From Cytospora piceicola (lineage: Eukaryota > Ascomycota > Sordariomycetes > Diaporthales > Cytosporaceae), in contig JALQBC010000006.1 in the NCBI GenBank assembly GCA_023375675.1, forward strand, positions 930,001 to 994,000: a stretch of DNA of 64,000 nucleotides. The letters are read 5' to 3'. Each line of letters starts with the position of its first letter. Within the stretch, counting starts at the first letter, position 1. Positions 63,363 to 64,000 of this stretch are shown piece by piece. The position numbers were made by a program, and so were the translations under genes. Under the pieces are notes generated by a model that searched no databases, had not been told where the DNA came from, and was given only the letters and a program-made list of their open reading frames with translations.

Positions 63363-64000
63363 TCATATCTGGTCGAGCAATTTCCTCCGCCTCCGATCTA
63401 TCAGCTCCTCCTGGACCTCGTCGACAGTAGGAAGCTCCCACGTCATGCCGTCGCCCGCGTCGCCCGGCAGCGGCTCCCAGTCCGGCGGCACCTCCTTGGA
63501 GCCGCCCGACCTCGTCAGGTTGGCGAAGGCGGCCTTCTCCTTGGCGGCCTCGTACGCCAGCAGCTCCTCGTCCTCCTCGCCGGGCGCGTACCCGTAGTAG
63601 GCCGCGTCCACCACCCTCCGCAGGTCCTCCCTGCTCTCCAGCGGCTTGTCCTCCCTCCCCTCGGCGCGCGCCTTGGCGGCCGCCTCGAACAGCTCCTTGA
63701 CGCCGGGCAGCTCCCGCGCCCGCCCGAAGTACTTGTACCCCTTGTTCCCCACGCCCGGCACCTCCCTCCCCTGCTCGTCGTACGTCCTCCCGCCGCCGGC
63801 CACCCTCATGTAGTTGGGCCCGCCGAGGTTCCGGATCTGCACCTCCCACATGTACTTCTCCCGCATGAGCTTGTTGATCTCGTCGTTGACGTCCCGGATC
63901 TGGAAGTCGGAGAGCGCGGGGTCCTGGATCCGGGACACCTTGCGCGAGACCTCCTTGAGGACCTGCCCGCGCCACTTCTCGCACGCGGGGATCGAGTCCT
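63363..64000 (-). CDS. ISY1: Pre-mRNA-splicing factor Isy1, 5' part beyond window
   Basis: The frame runs off the right edge; the 212 codons present are the C-terminal part. Visible family blocks are DSIPACEKWRGQVLKEVSRKVSRIQD, then FQIRDVNDEINKLMREKYMWEVQIRNLGGPNY, then GVGNKGYKYFGRARELPGVKELFE. They match Isy1, a component of the Prp19/NineTeen complex of the catalytic spliceosome in the nucleus. The tail includes YYGYAPGEEDEELLAYE and ends VQEELIDRRRRKLLDQI, as in fungal orthologues. The N-terminal start (usually MARNxEKAQSML-like) lies outside. GC content is high. Confidence 0.93.
   Translation of the reverse strand, partial: DSIPACEKWRGQVLKEVSRKVSRIQDPALSDFQIRDVNDEINKLMREKYMWEVQIRNLGGPNYMRVAGGGRTYDEQGREVPGVGNKGYKYFGRARELPGVKELFEAAAKARAEGREDKPLESREDLRRVVDAAYYGYAPGEEDEELLAYEAAKEKAAFANLTRSGGSKEVPPDWEPLPGDAGDGMTWELPTVDEVQEELIDRRRRKLLDQI

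Noticed and set aside
1..64000. CRISPR array, intact transposon, or biosynthetic gene cluster
   Set aside because: No spaced direct repeats, transposase/reverse transcriptase frames or terminal repeats were seen, and no PKS, NRPS or terpene synthase motifs occur. The tandem repeats present are simple microsatellites.

Overview
The window is nuclear DNA of a filamentous ascomycete (Pezizomycotina), most likely a Sordariomycete. The evidence is short GT-AG introns with CTAAC/CTGAC-like branch sites, GC-rich and often intron-poor genes, large serine/proline-rich disordered proteins of the kind common in these fungi, and clear orthologues of fungal housekeeping genes. Gene spacing is wide, with kilobase-scale AT/CT-rich intergenic stretches holding microsatellites and a recurring palindrome built on TACCTAGGTA. 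No rRNA, tRNA, CRISPR array, intact transposon or biosynthetic cluster was recognised.

Layout. 0-3 kb: two small cysteine-rich open frames (one broken by an in-frame TAG) and an AT-rich, repeat-like island. 2.9-7 kb: a secreted GH27 alpha-galactosidase (-) and a disordered protein with an AreA-type DUF1752 block (-). 7-12.8 kb: a gene-poor gap. 12.9-14.9 kb: a five-exon short-chain dehydrogenase (-). 17.6-22.1 kb: a 1504-residue disordered protein with a repeated MRKTLR-like motif (-). 23.2-23.6 kb: a stop-interrupted small membrane protein frame. 25.4-27.4 kb: a conserved fungal protein with a CxxC block (-). 30.3-32.4 kb: a Cti6-like PHD protein (+). 33.2-35.2 kb: a decayed MYND-finger gene (-).

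35.7-43.9 kb is the densest, most conserved part: MTG1 (-) and mitochondrial enoyl reductase ETR1 (+) as a divergent pair, VPS34 (-) and NSE4 (+) as a second divergent pair. 44.7-49.2 kb: a 1491-residue protein of unknown function with two cysteine clusters and a C-terminal membrane domain. 51.7-53.5 kb: a vacuolar subtilisin-like protease. 54.4-57.7 kb: a 1085-residue serine-rich protein. 58.6-59.8 kb: a GATA-finger factor (-), divergent from a secreted/vacuolar metallophosphatase (61.3-63.1 kb, +). The right edge cuts the splicing factor gene ISY1 (-).

The genes do not form one pathway. Themes are mitochondria (MTG1, ETR1), chromatin (Cti6-like, NSE4), vacuole/endosome (VPS34, subtilase, metallophosphatase) and RNA splicing (ISY1). 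I did not find a convincing undescribed multi-gene system. The best leads are the orphan membrane protein at 44.7-49.2 kb, the two stop-interrupted small frames, the in-frame intron of the dehydrogenase and the dispersed intergenic palindrome. Splice sites were placed by eye from frame continuity and consensus.
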